Shown: piece by piece, positions 51,029 to 60,735 of the stretch
Position numbering within the stretch: the stretch's first letter is position 1
Layout of the letters: the number at the start of each line of letters is the position of its first letter
DNA from: Bacillus sp. EB106-08-02-XG196
GTDB lineage: Bacteria; Bacillota; Bacilli; Bacillales; Cytobacillaceae
NCBI RefSeq assembly: GCF_013396335.1
Contig: NZ_JABWSY010000014.1
Location: 124,001 to 188,000, forward strand
Direction of reading: 5' to 3'
DNA length: 64,000 bases
The notes under the pieces: generated by a model
The model's input: only the letters and a program-made list of their open reading frames with translations
Told to the model about the DNA's origin: nothing
The model's database searches: none
Made by a program: the position numbers and the translations under genes

Positions 51029-52324
51029 TTAAATGATTAACAACCATATATAGAGACCAACCAACGTAATGAATAAAGTTGGTATGGTTAAAACAATACC
51101 CGTTTTAAAATAGGTTCCCCAAGAAATCTTAACTCCTTTTTGCGATAAAACATGTAACCATAACAAAGTGGCAAGAGATCCGATAGGGGTTATTTTTGGA
51201 CCTAAATCAGAGCCAATCACATTTGCGTATATAAGTGCTTCTCTTATTACACCTGTTGTATTGGTATCAGCAATGGCCAAAGCATCAATCATCACAGTTG
51301 GCATGTTATTCATAATGGAAGATAGAATAGCAGCAATAAAACCCATTCCAATGGTTGCTACAAATAATCCTTGATCGGCTGTCACTTGGATTAGGTCAGC
51401 TAAGACATTGGTTAATCCCACATTTCTTAAGCCATACACCACCACATACATTCCGATTGAGAAAAATACAATCGCCCATGGTGCTCCTTTAATGACCTTT
51501 TTTGTTTCAACTGCGCGGCTTCTTCTTCCCATAAATAAGAAGAATATAGCCACTATACCTGCAATGATGGATACGGGAATATTTAAAAATTCACTTATAA
51601 AGTATCCTGCTAATAATATGGAGAGGACAAACCATGAAAGTCGAAACATTTTTTGATCCCGAATGGCTTCGGCAGGTTTCTTTAGATTATTTAGATCATA
51701 TTTTTTAGGTATGTTCCTTCTAAAGTAAAGATATAAGACTAAAATACTTGCCACTAAAGCAAATAAATTTGGAACAAACATCCTTGATGCAAACTCTGCA
51801 AATCCGATTCCGAAAAAGTCAGCAGAAACGATATTTACAAGATTACTCACAACTAGTGGTAATGAAGTTGTATCTGCAATAAAACCACTTGCAATAATGA
51901 ACGGAAAAACCATTTTTTCTTCGAACTTTAAATTTCGTACCATCGCTAAGACGATTGGTGTAAGGATAAGTGCAGCTCCATCATTTGCGAAGAATGCTGC
52001 CACGAGAGCACCAAGTATGCTTACATAAACAAACATTTTAATTCCATTGCCTTTCGCAGCTCTTGCCATGTGAAGTGCTGACCATTCAAAGAACCCAATT
52101 TCATCCAATATCAAGGAAATAATGATGATAGCAATAAATGAAAAGGTCGCATTCCATACAATTTTGGTTACTTCGAGAACGTCTTGAAAGTCAACCACTC
52201 CAACAATTAAAGCAAGAATGGCTCCTCCACATGCGGACCAGCCAATGGATAAGTTTCTAGGTTGCCATATAACAAGAATAAGCGTAATTAAAAAAATGAA
52301 TGATGCGAGTATCGTAGATACCAA
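51029..52324 (-). CDS. arsB: arsenite efflux permease ArsB
   Basis: 431 aa with about eleven to twelve hydrophobic helices. FFANDGAALILTPIVLAMV and NNMPTVMIDALAI, YANVIGSDLGPKITPIGSLATLLW are ArsB/ion-transporter-superfamily signatures. It exports As(III) alone or with ArsA. The start is TTG 52324 (TTGGAGGTTTAAATA in front). Confidence 0.95.
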   Translation of the reverse strand: MVSTILASFIFLITLILVIWQPRNLSIGWSACGGAILALIVGVVDFQDVLEVTKIVWNATFSFIAIIIISLILDEIGFFEWSALHMARAAKGNGIKMFVYVSILGALVAAFFANDGAALILTPIVLAMVRNLKFEEKMVFPFIIASGFIADTTSLPLVVSNLVNIVSADFFGIGFAEFASRMFVPNLFALVASILVLYLYFRRNIPKKYDLNNLKKPAEAIRDQKMFRLSWFVLSILLAGYFISEFLNIPVSIIAGIVAIFFLFMGRRSRAVETKKVIKGAPWAIVFFSIGMYVVVYGLRNVGLTNVLADLIQVTADQGLFVATIGMGFIAAILSSIMNNMPTVMIDALAIADTNTTGVIREALIYANVIGSDLGPKITPIGSLATLLWLHVLSQKGVKISWGTYFKTGIVLTIPTLFITLVGLYIWLLII

Positions 52325-52339
52325 TATTTAAACCTCCAA

Positions 52340-52690
52340 TTATTCACATGAAATTCGTAATCCTTGCTCTTCCAATTCCTTTAATCTAAAATCTTGGTTT
52401 GGAAGGTGTTGCAATAAATCTTGAACCAATGAAAAGTATTCACTATCTTTATTTAAAGAGTAGATGATCCATTGTCCTCTCCTTGTTTCCCTAACCAGCC
52501 CAGCATCTTTTAACTTACGAACATGTTGACTGACGGCTGGCTGACTAGTTTTAAATATTTCTACAAATTCACAAACACAAGCATCATGATTATCCAGAAT
52601 TTTAATCATGGTTAAACGCGTTTTATCCCCTAACAATTTAAAGATGTTAGAAATCCGCTCTATTTCTACAGTTGATTTTGTTTCCGACAT
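52340..52690 (-). CDS. arsR: ArsR family arsenic-responsive repressor
   Basis: 116 aa winged-helix SmtB/ArsR protein with the As(III)-binding Cys pair DACVCEF in the recognition-helix region, TSQPAVSQHVRKLKDAGLV and RRGQWIIYSLN wing. It represses the arsRBCDA operon until arsenite binds. A further Cys is at the C-terminus (RISCE). RBS GAGGGGGATGT. Confidence 0.93.
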   Translation of the reverse strand: MSETKSTVEIERISNIFKLLGDKTRLTMIKILDNHDACVCEFVEIFKTSQPAVSQHVRKLKDAGLVRETRRGQWIIYSLNKDSEYFSLVQDLLQHLPNQDFRLKELEEQGLRISCE

Positions 52691-52703
52691 ACATCCCCCT
52701 CCT

Positions 52704-52866
52704 CAGCGTCTCATATAAGTAAATAATAATATCCTTATAATAATGGTAAGTAAAATAAACTATAAGATATTTTTCGTTAAACCCTTAATTATTATGCAAG
52801 CTGAACATCCGTAACGGATAGAACTTTATATAAATGAACACTTATATAATAATTCACTTATATATA
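52704..52866 (-). promoter_or_regulatory. ars operon promoter/operator region (candidate ArsR sites)
   Basis: Upstream of arsR are ATATAAGTG-type motifs: TATATAAGTG at 52864-52855 and 52848-52839 (minus sense, in series) and an inverted ACTTATATGAG near 52704-52714. This is the style of Bacillus ArsR operators, but the exact site cannot be fixed by eye. Confidence 0.35.
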
Positions 52867-52959
52867 GAATTCAAGTAATAGAATGTAAAGATATTGTTAA
52901 GAATTAAAAACACCAACGGAAATGATACTGCCAAAACATACATCAGTTAATTGCCAGAA

Positions 52960-53150
52960 GCACCTTACTAAATCCTTGTTTCTTTGATTTTTAATTTCTT
53001 CCATTTTAGCGTAAAAGCTTTCGCATTTGACAGCTAAATTTGTTCATCAAACGTTTGATTAGTTTTCAAGACCTGTTGTACCAAGGCCTCACACCAGTTA
53101 ATCAAACGTTTGATTAGTTTACCACCCGATTTAATTAAACGTTTGATTAG
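52960..53150 (-). pseudogene. decayed copy of the mazG locus with its three operators
   Basis: 53044-53061, 53099-53116 and 53132-53149 repeat the palindromes of 40082-40187 with identical spacings (55 and 33 bp) and similar DNA between them. Next to them, 52965-53025 matches the last ~60 bp of the MazG gene (CTTACTAAATCC...TTTAATTTCTTCCATTTTAGC). Most of the coding region is deleted. A duplication that has lost its gene but kept its control region. Confidence 0.8.
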
Positions 53151-53358
53151 TTTTCTGAACCATTTTTACCAAGCCTTCCAGCCATTTTGTTAACTTTAGA
53201 TTAGTTATAGCCTCAAGCAAGGGAAGGTTGTATTAAAATCTGATATTAATAATAGTATTTTGGAATTAGGAGTTTCATTTTCGCCCCTAAATCTGCTAAA
53301 AGAATCTAATCGAAAAAAATGATATTATTATGATTATAGATATCATTAGGAGGCTATC

Positions 53359-53757
53359 ATGAAAAAACTTGTAAAAGTAGTTGCTGCAATTATTGAAAAT
53401 GAAAATAATGAAATCTTATGTGCACTAAGATCACCAGAAATGTCAATTCCGAATATGTGGGAGTTTCCAGGTGGGAAAGTGGAAGCAAATGAAGATATTT
53501 ACTCAGCACTTGAAAGAGAAATAGATGAGGAATTGGATTGCAAGATTGAAACAGCAACAGGAATTTTCAACGACAACACACATGAATACGAAACATTTAT
53601 CATTAATTTGATATCAATTAAATGTAAAGTTATCGAAGGTACGCCAACTCCGAGTGAGCATTCAAAGTTAATCTGGTTAAAAAGAGAAAATCTTGAATCT
53701 CTCAAGTGGGCACCAGCGGATATTCCAGCAGTGGAACAGTTAATTCAAGAAAAATAG
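53359..53757 (+). CDS. (deoxy)nucleoside triphosphate pyrophosphohydrolase, MutT-like
   Basis: 132 aa NUDIX protein. VVAAIIENENNEILCALRS, then MWEFPGGKVEANEDIYSALE and REIDEELDC give the Nudix box; HEYETFIINL is the MutT beta-strand. It removes oxidised or otherwise damaged dNTPs. RBS TTAGGAGGCTATC. Monocistronic, ends in a terminator shared with the helicase gene. Confidence 0.88.
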   Translation: MKKLVKVVAAIIENENNEILCALRSPEMSIPNMWEFPGGKVEANEDIYSALEREIDEELDCKIETATGIFNDNTHEYETFIINLISIKCKVIEGTPTPSEHSKLIWLKRENLESLKWAPADIPAVEQLIQEK

Positions 53758-53780
53758 TCTTCTCAAATGAGAAGACTAAA
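53754..53780. terminator. bidirectional terminator
   Basis: TAGTCTTCTC/GAGAAGACTA hairpin with T run on the plus side, overlapping the ends of the convergent NUDIX and helicase genes. Confidence 0.75.
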
Positions 53781-56589
53781 CTTTTTTTGTAAACTCTGTA
53801 TATAAACTTGCCGGCACTTCATTTTCTAATTCCATCCATACCGTAATTGGCTTATCCCCTTCAAATTCAACCGAATTCCCTTTGCCAATATAAATATAGG
53901 GCTCCGTCTTACCATCAATCTCTTTATACTTACGAATGAACAAGTGAAGATTGACACCGCGTTGTTTATTAAAAATTATATTTTTCCCTCTTTCAGACTG
54001 TTGGGTGGTACTATTTACTGATTGCCATTGGAATTTTAGAGGACTAATAAATTTATCTTTGTAATTAATACTTTCTTTAACATCCTCTTCTTTATGTAAA
54101 TCAATAAATAGAAAATACTCATTCCCATTTGCTAACAATCCTGACCCTCTAAAGGAACTATGGATTTTACGATAGTTAGAAAGTAAAGCTGCATCCACCA
54201 TTTGATATTGCTCATAAAGTTTAAAATGTGGAACACCGTAGTACTCTGCCTTAAATTCCTTTTCATATCGGAAAATACCGTAAGTAATAATATCTTCGAT
54301 AAACTTCCTGTAATCTTCACTTTCCAATAGTTCTTTAAAAACTGGGGACTTAATAAGTCTGCCATCTTTATATTGAACTAACTTCGGCTTATTCTTTATT
54401 TGAACACTATCATAATAGTTTTGATTCAAACACTCAAAAGCATGTAGAACACTATCATCATCAACTTCAGTTATCATCTTTAAGATTTGTTTCTTTGCCA
54501 TTTCTAGATTTATTTCGTCATGTTCAATTAAATAACGAATGATTACAAACTCATAAATTCGCTTAAGTGGAAGCTTGCTTGACAGTTCTTTTAAAGTCCC
54601 TTCAAACGCCTCATTTTGTAAAAGCTCTTTTAAATAATCATCCTTCTCCACCTTGGCAACAAATTGTATGTATGTTTTTTCCCGATCAATGAATTTAATA
54701 GGATCAGGAGCTCCATCATATTTCAAATAATCCAATAGTAAGAATGGTATCCGGCCTTGATTGAGTTTCTTAAATTCAAAGTACTCTTCCTTAAGGTACT
54801 TCATCGAATTAAAGTTTTCACTATCAATCTGAGTCAATATTCTCTCCTGGGTTATTTTATCCATTTGGATATGTGTACACCCAGGTATATTAGCAAATCC
54901 TGTTGCAACTGCTACCTTCAAACTTTCCTTATCATAATAACGACTTCCGTTTAATGCTAGTGCTATTAGGAATGTTTTGTTATGGTTTCCAATAAAATCA
55001 AGAACAGTCAAGAAAGTCTTTTCTGCATGCTTACGTAATCCCCTACCAAGTTGCTGAATAAATACAATGGGTGAATTAGTTGGCCTTAACATTAGTACTG
55101 TATTAACAGAAGGAATATCAACACCTTCATTAAAGATATCAACTGTAAAGATGAATTCTAGTTGGTCATGGTCATTTTCTAATTGATTAATAAAACGTCC
55201 ACGTGTTTCGGGTGAATCTCCACCGTGTAAGCAAACGCTTTGATAACCCCTTTTATTAAATTCACTAGCCATATACTGAGCATGTTCGATACTGGCGCAG
55301 AAACCTAGGCCCTTCCTTTTTTCACCGTCATGACCATAGAAATCCATCTTCTCAATAATAAAATCAACGCGTTCGTTAACCTTTAACCTTTTTGTGATTT
55401 CAGAAATATCATCAATGTTCACATCACTCAAATCTATACCTTCAATATCTGTAATTCCAAAGTAGTGAAAAGGAATAACTAGCTCGTCCTCAAGCGCCTC
55501 ATGCAAGCGGACCTCGATTGCCACATTATTATCAAAAAGGTCAAAGACATTATAACCGTCACTGCGCTCTGGCGTCGCAGTCATCCCTAAAGTGAATTTA
55601 GGTTCAAAGTAGTCCAATACAGCTTGATAAGTCGGGCTAGTTGCATGATGCGCTTCATCAATGACCATATATTCAAATTCATCTCTTTTAAATTCATGAA
55701 AACATTTAGATATGGTTTGAATGGTAGCAAATACATAATCCACATTTTTTTGTTTATGGTTACCTGTAAGCAGACCAAAGGTTATCCCCTCATTTGGTAA
55801 TAGAAGTTCAAAGGTTTCCTTGGCCTTTTTCAAGATTTCTTCTCTATGAACAATAAATAGAAGTCTCTTGGGTTTAAAGCTTTTCACATCGAATGCAGAC
55901 ATATAGGTTTTACCCGTACCGGTTGCTGCAATGACTAGTGCCTTTTTCTCCCCAAAATTCCTCAGTCTCTCTAAATTCTCTGTTGCTCGTCTTTGCATTC
56001 TATTTGGGACAATGTATTTTTTATTTTCATAAATCAAGCTTCGTGATTGCTTTGTATCCTTAAAGCTCTTAAGAAATTCTTCATATCTATTAATAAAGTC
56101 TTGATCTGCAACCTCACTCATATTCCAAAGATAATCATATTCCTTTAAAACATCCTGGATAAATCGGCCATTCTCTTTAGTGATTATTTCTACATTCCAT
56201 TCGATGTTGCTTTTCAATGCACTTTGGGTAATATTCGAGGAACCAATAATCACCTTATAGCTATCACTATACTCAAAAATGTATGCCTTCGTATGGAACC
56301 CGATCTCTTTATCCGTAACAAAAACCTTTAAATCCACATTATTAAACTCTTTAATCTTTTCCAATGCCTTTGCATCAGTGAAATTAAGATAAGTGGAAGT
56401 AATGATTTTTCCTTTGACTCCCTTTTCTTCAGCTTCCTTTAAAGGATCAAGTAAAAGTTGCAGCCCGCTATAGTTAATAAAAGCAACGCTAAAATAAAAA
56501 CGCTCACACTCGTTCATGGATCTCACTAATTCTCTTAATAAATTCCCTTTATCGGAATTCACAATTAACTTCTTTTCGACCGTATCCAT
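53776..56589 (-). CDS. PLD-nuclease/superfamily 2 helicase with DUF3427
   Basis: 937 aa, three parts. Residues ~1-170 are a phospholipase-D-like nuclease domain with one HKD-type motif (FHTKAYIF...GSSNITQSAL...NIEWN). Residues ~210-600 are an SF2 helicase: AATGTGKTYMS Walker A, VIDEAHHATSP, TATPERSDG, QLGRGLRKH. The rest is DUF3427-like (KYDGRLIKSPVFKELLESED...HLFIRKYKEIDGK). Such proteins process foreign or branched DNA and occur in defence islands; activity here is inferred. ATG 56589 (AGGGGAAAATCG). Downstream of the 340-aa gene. Confidence 0.85.
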   Translation of the reverse strand: MDTVEKKLIVNSDKGNLLRELVRSMNECERFYFSVAFINYSGLQLLLDPLKEAEEKGVKGKIITSTYLNFTDAKALEKIKEFNNVDLKVFVTDKEIGFHTKAYIFEYSDSYKVIIGSSNITQSALKSNIEWNVEIITKENGRFIQDVLKEYDYLWNMSEVADQDFINRYEEFLKSFKDTKQSRSLIYENKKYIVPNRMQRRATENLERLRNFGEKKALVIAATGTGKTYMSAFDVKSFKPKRLLFIVHREEILKKAKETFELLLPNEGITFGLLTGNHKQKNVDYVFATIQTISKCFHEFKRDEFEYMVIDEAHHATSPTYQAVLDYFEPKFTLGMTATPERSDGYNVFDLFDNNVAIEVRLHEALEDELVIPFHYFGITDIEGIDLSDVNIDDISEITKRLKVNERVDFIIEKMDFYGHDGEKRKGLGFCASIEHAQYMASEFNKRGYQSVCLHGGDSPETRGRFINQLENDHDQLEFIFTVDIFNEGVDIPSVNTVLMLRPTNSPIVFIQQLGRGLRKHAEKTFLTVLDFIGNHNKTFLIALALNGSRYYDKESLKVAVATGFANIPGCTHIQMDKITQERILTQIDSENFNSMKYLKEEYFEFKKLNQGRIPFLLLDYLKYDGAPDPIKFIDREKTYIQFVAKVEKDDYLKELLQNEAFEGTLKELSSKLPLKRIYEFVIIRYLIEHDEINLEMAKKQILKMITEVDDDSVLHAFECLNQNYYDSVQIKNKPKLVQYKDGRLIKSPVFKELLESEDYRKFIEDIITYGIFRYEKEFKAEYYGVPHFKLYEQYQMVDAALLSNYRKIHSSFRGSGLLANGNEYFLFIDLHKEEDVKESINYKDKFISPLKFQWQSVNSTTQQSERGKNIIFNKQRGVNLHLFIRKYKEIDGKTEPYIYIGKGNSVEFEGDKPITVWMELENEVPASLYTEFTKKV

Positions 56590-56707
56590 CGATTTTCCCC
56601 TGACTGTATAATTAACACCCAACTACTTAATGTAAGTATTTGGATATATTAAAATTGTACAATATATGGGAAGAAATAAAAAGATCCTCTATCCAGGATG
56701 AATACAT

Positions 56708-57730
56708 TTATAAATAATACCTAACAAGCTTAGTTGAACTCGCTCCACTTGGTGTATCGTGAATAATTTCAAAACGAAATACTCCCAGTGAAACCATAGC
56801 GTTCGTGACTGCAGGCATTCGATTCTCTAATTTAAGACTTTTATGATTTTCCCCCGACTTTAAATCTATTGAAGTGAATCCATCCGCCTTTGCTTGATTT
56901 AATCTACCAATTATATATTCTCTAATTTTATCCGTTAATCCAGGATTTTTTACCGACCTTTGCATGTTTATCGATCCTCCTATCAATTGGTTTTTCCTAT
57001 TATTAGAGAAGTTGATTGCAAATTCTTTGATTCTTTTTATTTCATCGGAACCCTCATCTGCATTTTCTAACAGATATCCCACCTGCCAAAAATACATATC
57101 AATTAGTTTCATTGGTGGGTAGAACGTTCCGTCTCGCTTAAAGGAATGTTGACTTTTTTCAAAGTCTTCCTTATTCTGATTGTAAAAATCAACTAACTCT
57201 ATTAGAGCAGCTTCAGTAAATTGCTGGTTGATGCCATGCAGCTTTAACCCATCCCTTAAATACCTGTCATATGCAGGTACGTTTCCATACACACCTAGTA
57301 AAATTTTAGAAGCTAACGTATCTGTAACCGTAATAGTTTTATCTTGACCATTGATTTGAGATATATTTTTTATGTATGCATTGGACGTTTCATTTATCAA
57401 AGTATCAATACCTTCAACACTCATCTTATTTATACTTCTTTGGGATTTACTATCGAAGTACTTATGATATTGAGGATTCCTAACAACATCCTTTAAAAAG
57501 TATTCATGGATTCGATAATCCTTTTGTAGTAAAAATGATCCCCCTCGTAGCATTCCAAAACTTGCGAGATAAAATGCCAAATGGAGACAGCCATGATCAA
57601 TAGTTGTATCATCGTCTATTGCTTTATAATTGTTATAGAAAAAATTAAAACAATGTTCCCAGGACTTAAACCTATGATGTTTATCCAACATCGATAGTTT
57701 ATGATATTTGGAAGTAACTTCAAAAATCAT
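56708..57730 (-). CDS. uncharacterised protein (340 aa), partner of the PLD-helicase
   Basis: ATG 57730 follows AAAGAGGTGAAGAAT. A soluble, largely helical protein starting MIFEVTSKYHKLSMLDKHHR, with DHGCLHLAFYLASFGMLRGG (residues ~45-65), then GVYGNVPAYDRYLRDGLKLHG. The C-terminal ~60 residues suggest a winged-helix-like end (MPAVTNAMVSLGVFRFEIIH). I do not recognise a named family. It precedes the PLD-helicase gene by 118 bp on the same strand, so the two may act together. Confidence 0.6.
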   Translation of the reverse strand: MIFEVTSKYHKLSMLDKHHRFKSWEHCFNFFYNNYKAIDDDTTIDHGCLHLAFYLASFGMLRGGSFLLQKDYRIHEYFLKDVVRNPQYHKYFDSKSQRSINKMSVEGIDTLINETSNAYIKNISQINGQDKTITVTDTLASKILLGVYGNVPAYDRYLRDGLKLHGINQQFTEAALIELVDFYNQNKEDFEKSQHSFKRDGTFYPPMKLIDMYFWQVGYLLENADEGSDEIKRIKEFAINFSNNRKNQLIGGSINMQRSVKNPGLTDKIREYIIGRLNQAKADGFTSIDLKSGENHKSLKLENRMPAVTNAMVSLGVFRFEIIHDTPSGASSTKLVRYYL

Positions 57731-57799
57731 ATTCTTCACCTCTTTCTAACTCCTTCATCAAAAGACTTCTTCTTTATTTGCTTCCTGCATTACCTTTAC

Positions 57800-58070
57800 C
57801 TATAGATTATTTATTTGCCAATCAATCTCCATACTCCCAATCTCCCTCAAAAACTGGTTAACTTTAGAAAATGGCCGGCTGCCATAGAAGCCATTATGGG
57901 CAGATAATGGGCTTGGGTTAGGAGATTTAATAATAAAGTGATGGGATCCGGTAATCAATTGTTGCTTTTGCTTTGCGAAATTACCCCACAGGATGAAAAT
58001 GACAGGTGTCTCCCTTTAATTCAATATTTCTATAACTCTATTGGTAAATAACTCCCAACCGAGACCTTAT
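57800..58070 (-). pseudogene. ung: uracil-DNA glycosylase, C-terminal remnant
   Basis: The minus frame reads KGLGWELFTNRVIEILN, an in-frame TAA, then RETPVIFILWGNFAKQKQQL and HHFIIKSPNPSPLSAHNGFY with GSRPFSKVNQFL. These are the Ung leucine loop and the C-terminal H-P-S-P-L-S motif. The first two thirds are missing and one nonsense codon interrupts the rest, so it is dead. It lies between the 340-aa gene and the RES pseudogene. Confidence 0.85.
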
Positions 58071-58130
58071 TTACAACTTTTTTTGCTCTATTTATGATAA
58101 GGTTCACCGTAGTTATTTAAGAGGCAAAAA

Positions 58131-58165
58131 ATAAGGCATTGGAATACATTATCCAATGCCTTATT
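58131..58165. terminator. strong hairpin terminator
   Basis: ATAAGGCATTGG/CCAATGCCTTAT stem with A/T runs on both sides, between the ung remnant and the RES pseudogene. Confidence 0.75.
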
Positions 58166-58312
58166 AGGTCATATTAATTTTATACTCACCTACAAATTAC
58201 CAGTAATAACAATTATTCCTTACTATTCTAATATTCAAAGATTAAATCTTCTTTTATTGTATCTTTCTAATCAATTAGCTCTGTCATAGGAGCCTCACTA
58301 AAAAAGGATTTC

Positions 58313-59552
58313 CTAAATTATTGTAGTTTTTTGTTCTAAGTCTTCATACTTGATAGAGTACTTCTTAGTAAAAGTATCCACTATATTAAAATCACTCTTA
58401 TTAAAATTGAATTATGCATAGTTCGTATACTTACCATTTTCTTGATGAACACCTGTGTATCTTACACCGTGATAACCAATTTCCACACAACAGTCTCGAA
58501 TAAAATTTGGTAGTAAATAAACTTCTTTAAACTGTTTTGTATCCATATTTTTTTCATCGAAAAACCCCTGAAATTCATGAAAGAAATCCATATTGAGTAA
58601 AGTCAACTCACTTTTATTCTTAAATGTCCCAACATCAATCACTTCATCATAGGTAGGGTGCAATTCGAGTTGAAGAACTTTTGGGTCATCCGTGCAATAT
58701 AATACTGATGTCCTAATTAAATTGTACCTCCCATGTGAAGCCCTGCCTTGTGGTGGGTTCCAAAGACCCTCCTTATCATAAACTTTGGTATCAACTTTTC
58801 TCGTTCTACCTCTATAAAGGAATTATTCTTAATAAGTGTAATAAAATCTTTCTCTTTATAGTGACTTTTCAAAACCATGTAGATTTTTTGTCCAACAAGA
58901 TTATTAAAAGCAAGGATTGGAAATTTGATTAGATAATCCCTAAAATCTGCCAAGTCCGACTTGCTTAATTGGGTATCATACAGTTCGGAAAATTCCGAAA
59001 ACCACTCATAACCTAGCCCCCAAAAATGATCGATTTCCGCTTGAGAATACACTTCATCATCAAGCTCAAATATCCCCCCATCAGGATTGTGTTTTGGGTG
59101 GGCTTCTTCCTTCCCATAACGCCATTTCTGACATTGAAGCAACTTGGTCATCTCTTGATGGAGTTCCTCAGGTATACCATTATCATATAGAAACTCCTCT
59201 ACGCTCATTCCTACGTTTTTACTTATTTGCTCGTCTGCATCTTCACCTTTGTTAAAAGCGTATATATAATGGTCCATTTCTTGACCTTCGTAATTAAAAC
59301 ACCCTTTAATTTCACTTGAAATTAATTCTCCCACTTCAGACAACGAGTCACTTACTTCATTGAAGTAGACTGCTGAAATATACCCATCTCCCTCGTCTAT
59401 TGTTGCTTACAAATGAGACATTCGTATTCATCATCTGGATCTACTTCCTCTTCCATTGTTTCTAATTCAAGATTATCTATTTTAAATCTTCTTAGTAGAT
59501 CATTTATGATTTCAACACATTGTTTACAAATTGCCTCTCCAATGTTCGTCAC
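58313..59552 (-). pseudogene. RES-domain protein with N-terminal HEPN/RES-NTD-like region, multiply broken
   Basis: Three segments in different frames form one gene. 59552-59405: EAICKQC...ECLICKQ (two CxxC). Then to about 58820: TIDEGDGYISAVYFNEVSDS and LSEVGELISSEIKGC. Then 58830-58313: LYRGRTRKVDT, LWNPPQGRASHGRYNLIRTS, VLYCTDDPKVLQLE and GVRYTGVHQENGKYTNYA, a TAA, and FNFNKSDFNIVD. The last part is a RES domain, the NAD-degrading toxin fold of Xre-RES systems. Two frameshifts (near 59405 and 58820) and a TTA-to-TAA change at 58408-58410 disable it. Confidence 0.7.
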
Positions 59553-59589
59553 TTTTCTACCAGCTTCTTAAGGTCACAGTGTTAATTGC

Positions 59590-60735
59590 CTAAATATTTT
59601 CGCTCTTTTCTCCTGTATTGTTTATTTTGTGTTGGTTTTCGTACCGTATAACTTCACTAAGTGCTTCTTTCTTTAAATCTAACTCTGCTGTTAATTTTTG
59701 AATAATCTGTGGTATATCAGCTAAACTTGTCTCAATTTCCTTTGCTTTATCTTCTATCTTTTCAAACATAGCTTCTCTTTCTTCTCGTATTTTTTCTTCT
59801 GCTAATTCAAATGCAGCTTCACGATCTTCTGGTTCGCCCGTATGATATAAATCAAATTCTTCAGCGATTCTTGAAACATCTAATTTAAAAGTAACAATCT
59901 CAGCAAGATGTTGATTTAGAAACTGAATCTTATCTGAAAGCAAAGACAAATACTGACTAATAGGTGTCATATCCACTTTATCTTCAAAATCTTTCACTAC
60001 CTCAAAAATTAGCTCCTCAATTCCATACCAAAGATTTTGGAAGGTATCCCATTTCTCTTCTGAGATAGAACCGTGAAATGAATCCATAATTTTGATATCA
60101 CCTTTATAGCCGACCTCCATCCAAGTAAATAATGAATCGTCGAATTCCTTTACTAGGATTTCTGCGTCTTGCAAGTTCTCCTTCATGAATTCATTAACAA
60201 TATTATAGTAAGAAGTACTATATCTAATGGAATCACTTATAACTTCTTCGACTAATACATTATTTATTCTAGCAACAATTGCTTTGTCATGTATAATGAC
60301 TCCCGCCTCAAAATTACTTCTACTTTCATCCGAGAAATTTGCTGATCCAATATAAGCAATATTATTAGTAGAGATGATTTTAGCATGATTATTAAAATTA
60401 AAATAAGTAAAAACGTCACACTTGAAACCCACTGGATTAAGGACACTGCAATAGTGTTCAATATTCTCAAGTGCTTTCTGTGCAGGGGTTTTATATACTT
60501 TCCTCTTTGGCACATAATAGGTTTCAAACCGACCTGGAATATTTGTAACAACATTTAAGGTAACATCTTCATTTAACTTTTTTAAACTATCTATAAGTTG
60601 AGAATCGTTCTGGGAGATGTTGTATGTAACAACATTGACGTGTGTTGCATGTTTAAAGTCATCGAGAACTGCTTGATAACCTATTTCATTTTTACTAAGA
60701 TTCAATACTCCGTTGTTAATTGTTAACTCCTTCAT
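59590..60735 (-). CDS. PLD-like (HKD) nuclease-family protein with coiled-coil tail
   Basis: 381 aa. Residues ~1-180 form one phospholipase-D-like module with the motif HAKIISTNN-IAYIGSANFS-DESRSNFEAGVI (HxK...GSANF...N.E). Since active PLDs need two such motifs, it would dimerise. Residues ~290-381 are highly charged and helical, probably coiled coil (EEKIREEREAMFEKIEDKAK). ATG 60735 follows AAAAGGGGTTTTGGGGAA. Possible defence or restriction role by context. Confidence 0.75.
   Translation of the reverse strand: MKELTINNGVLNLSKNEIGYQAVLDDFKHATHVNVVTYNISQNDSQLIDSLKKLNEDVTLNVVTNIPGRFETYYVPKRKVYKTPAQKALENIEHYCSVLNPVGFKCDVFTYFNFNNHAKIISTNNIAYIGSANFSDESRSNFEAGVIIHDKAIVARINNVLVEEVISDSIRYSTSYYNIVNEFMKENLQDAEILVKEFDDSLFTWMEVGYKGDIKIMDSFHGSISEEKWDTFQNLWYGIEELIFEVVKDFEDKVDMTPISQYLSLLSDKIQFLNQHLAEIVTFKLDVSRIAEEFDLYHTGEPEDREAAFELAEEKIREEREAMFEKIEDKAKEIETSLADIPQIIQKLTAELDLKKEALSEVIRYENQHKINNTGEKSENI

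Noticed and set aside
53776..57730. Classical type I or type III restriction system
   Set aside because: The helicase has a PLD nuclease and DUF3427 but no methyltransferase or specificity gene accompanies it in the window.
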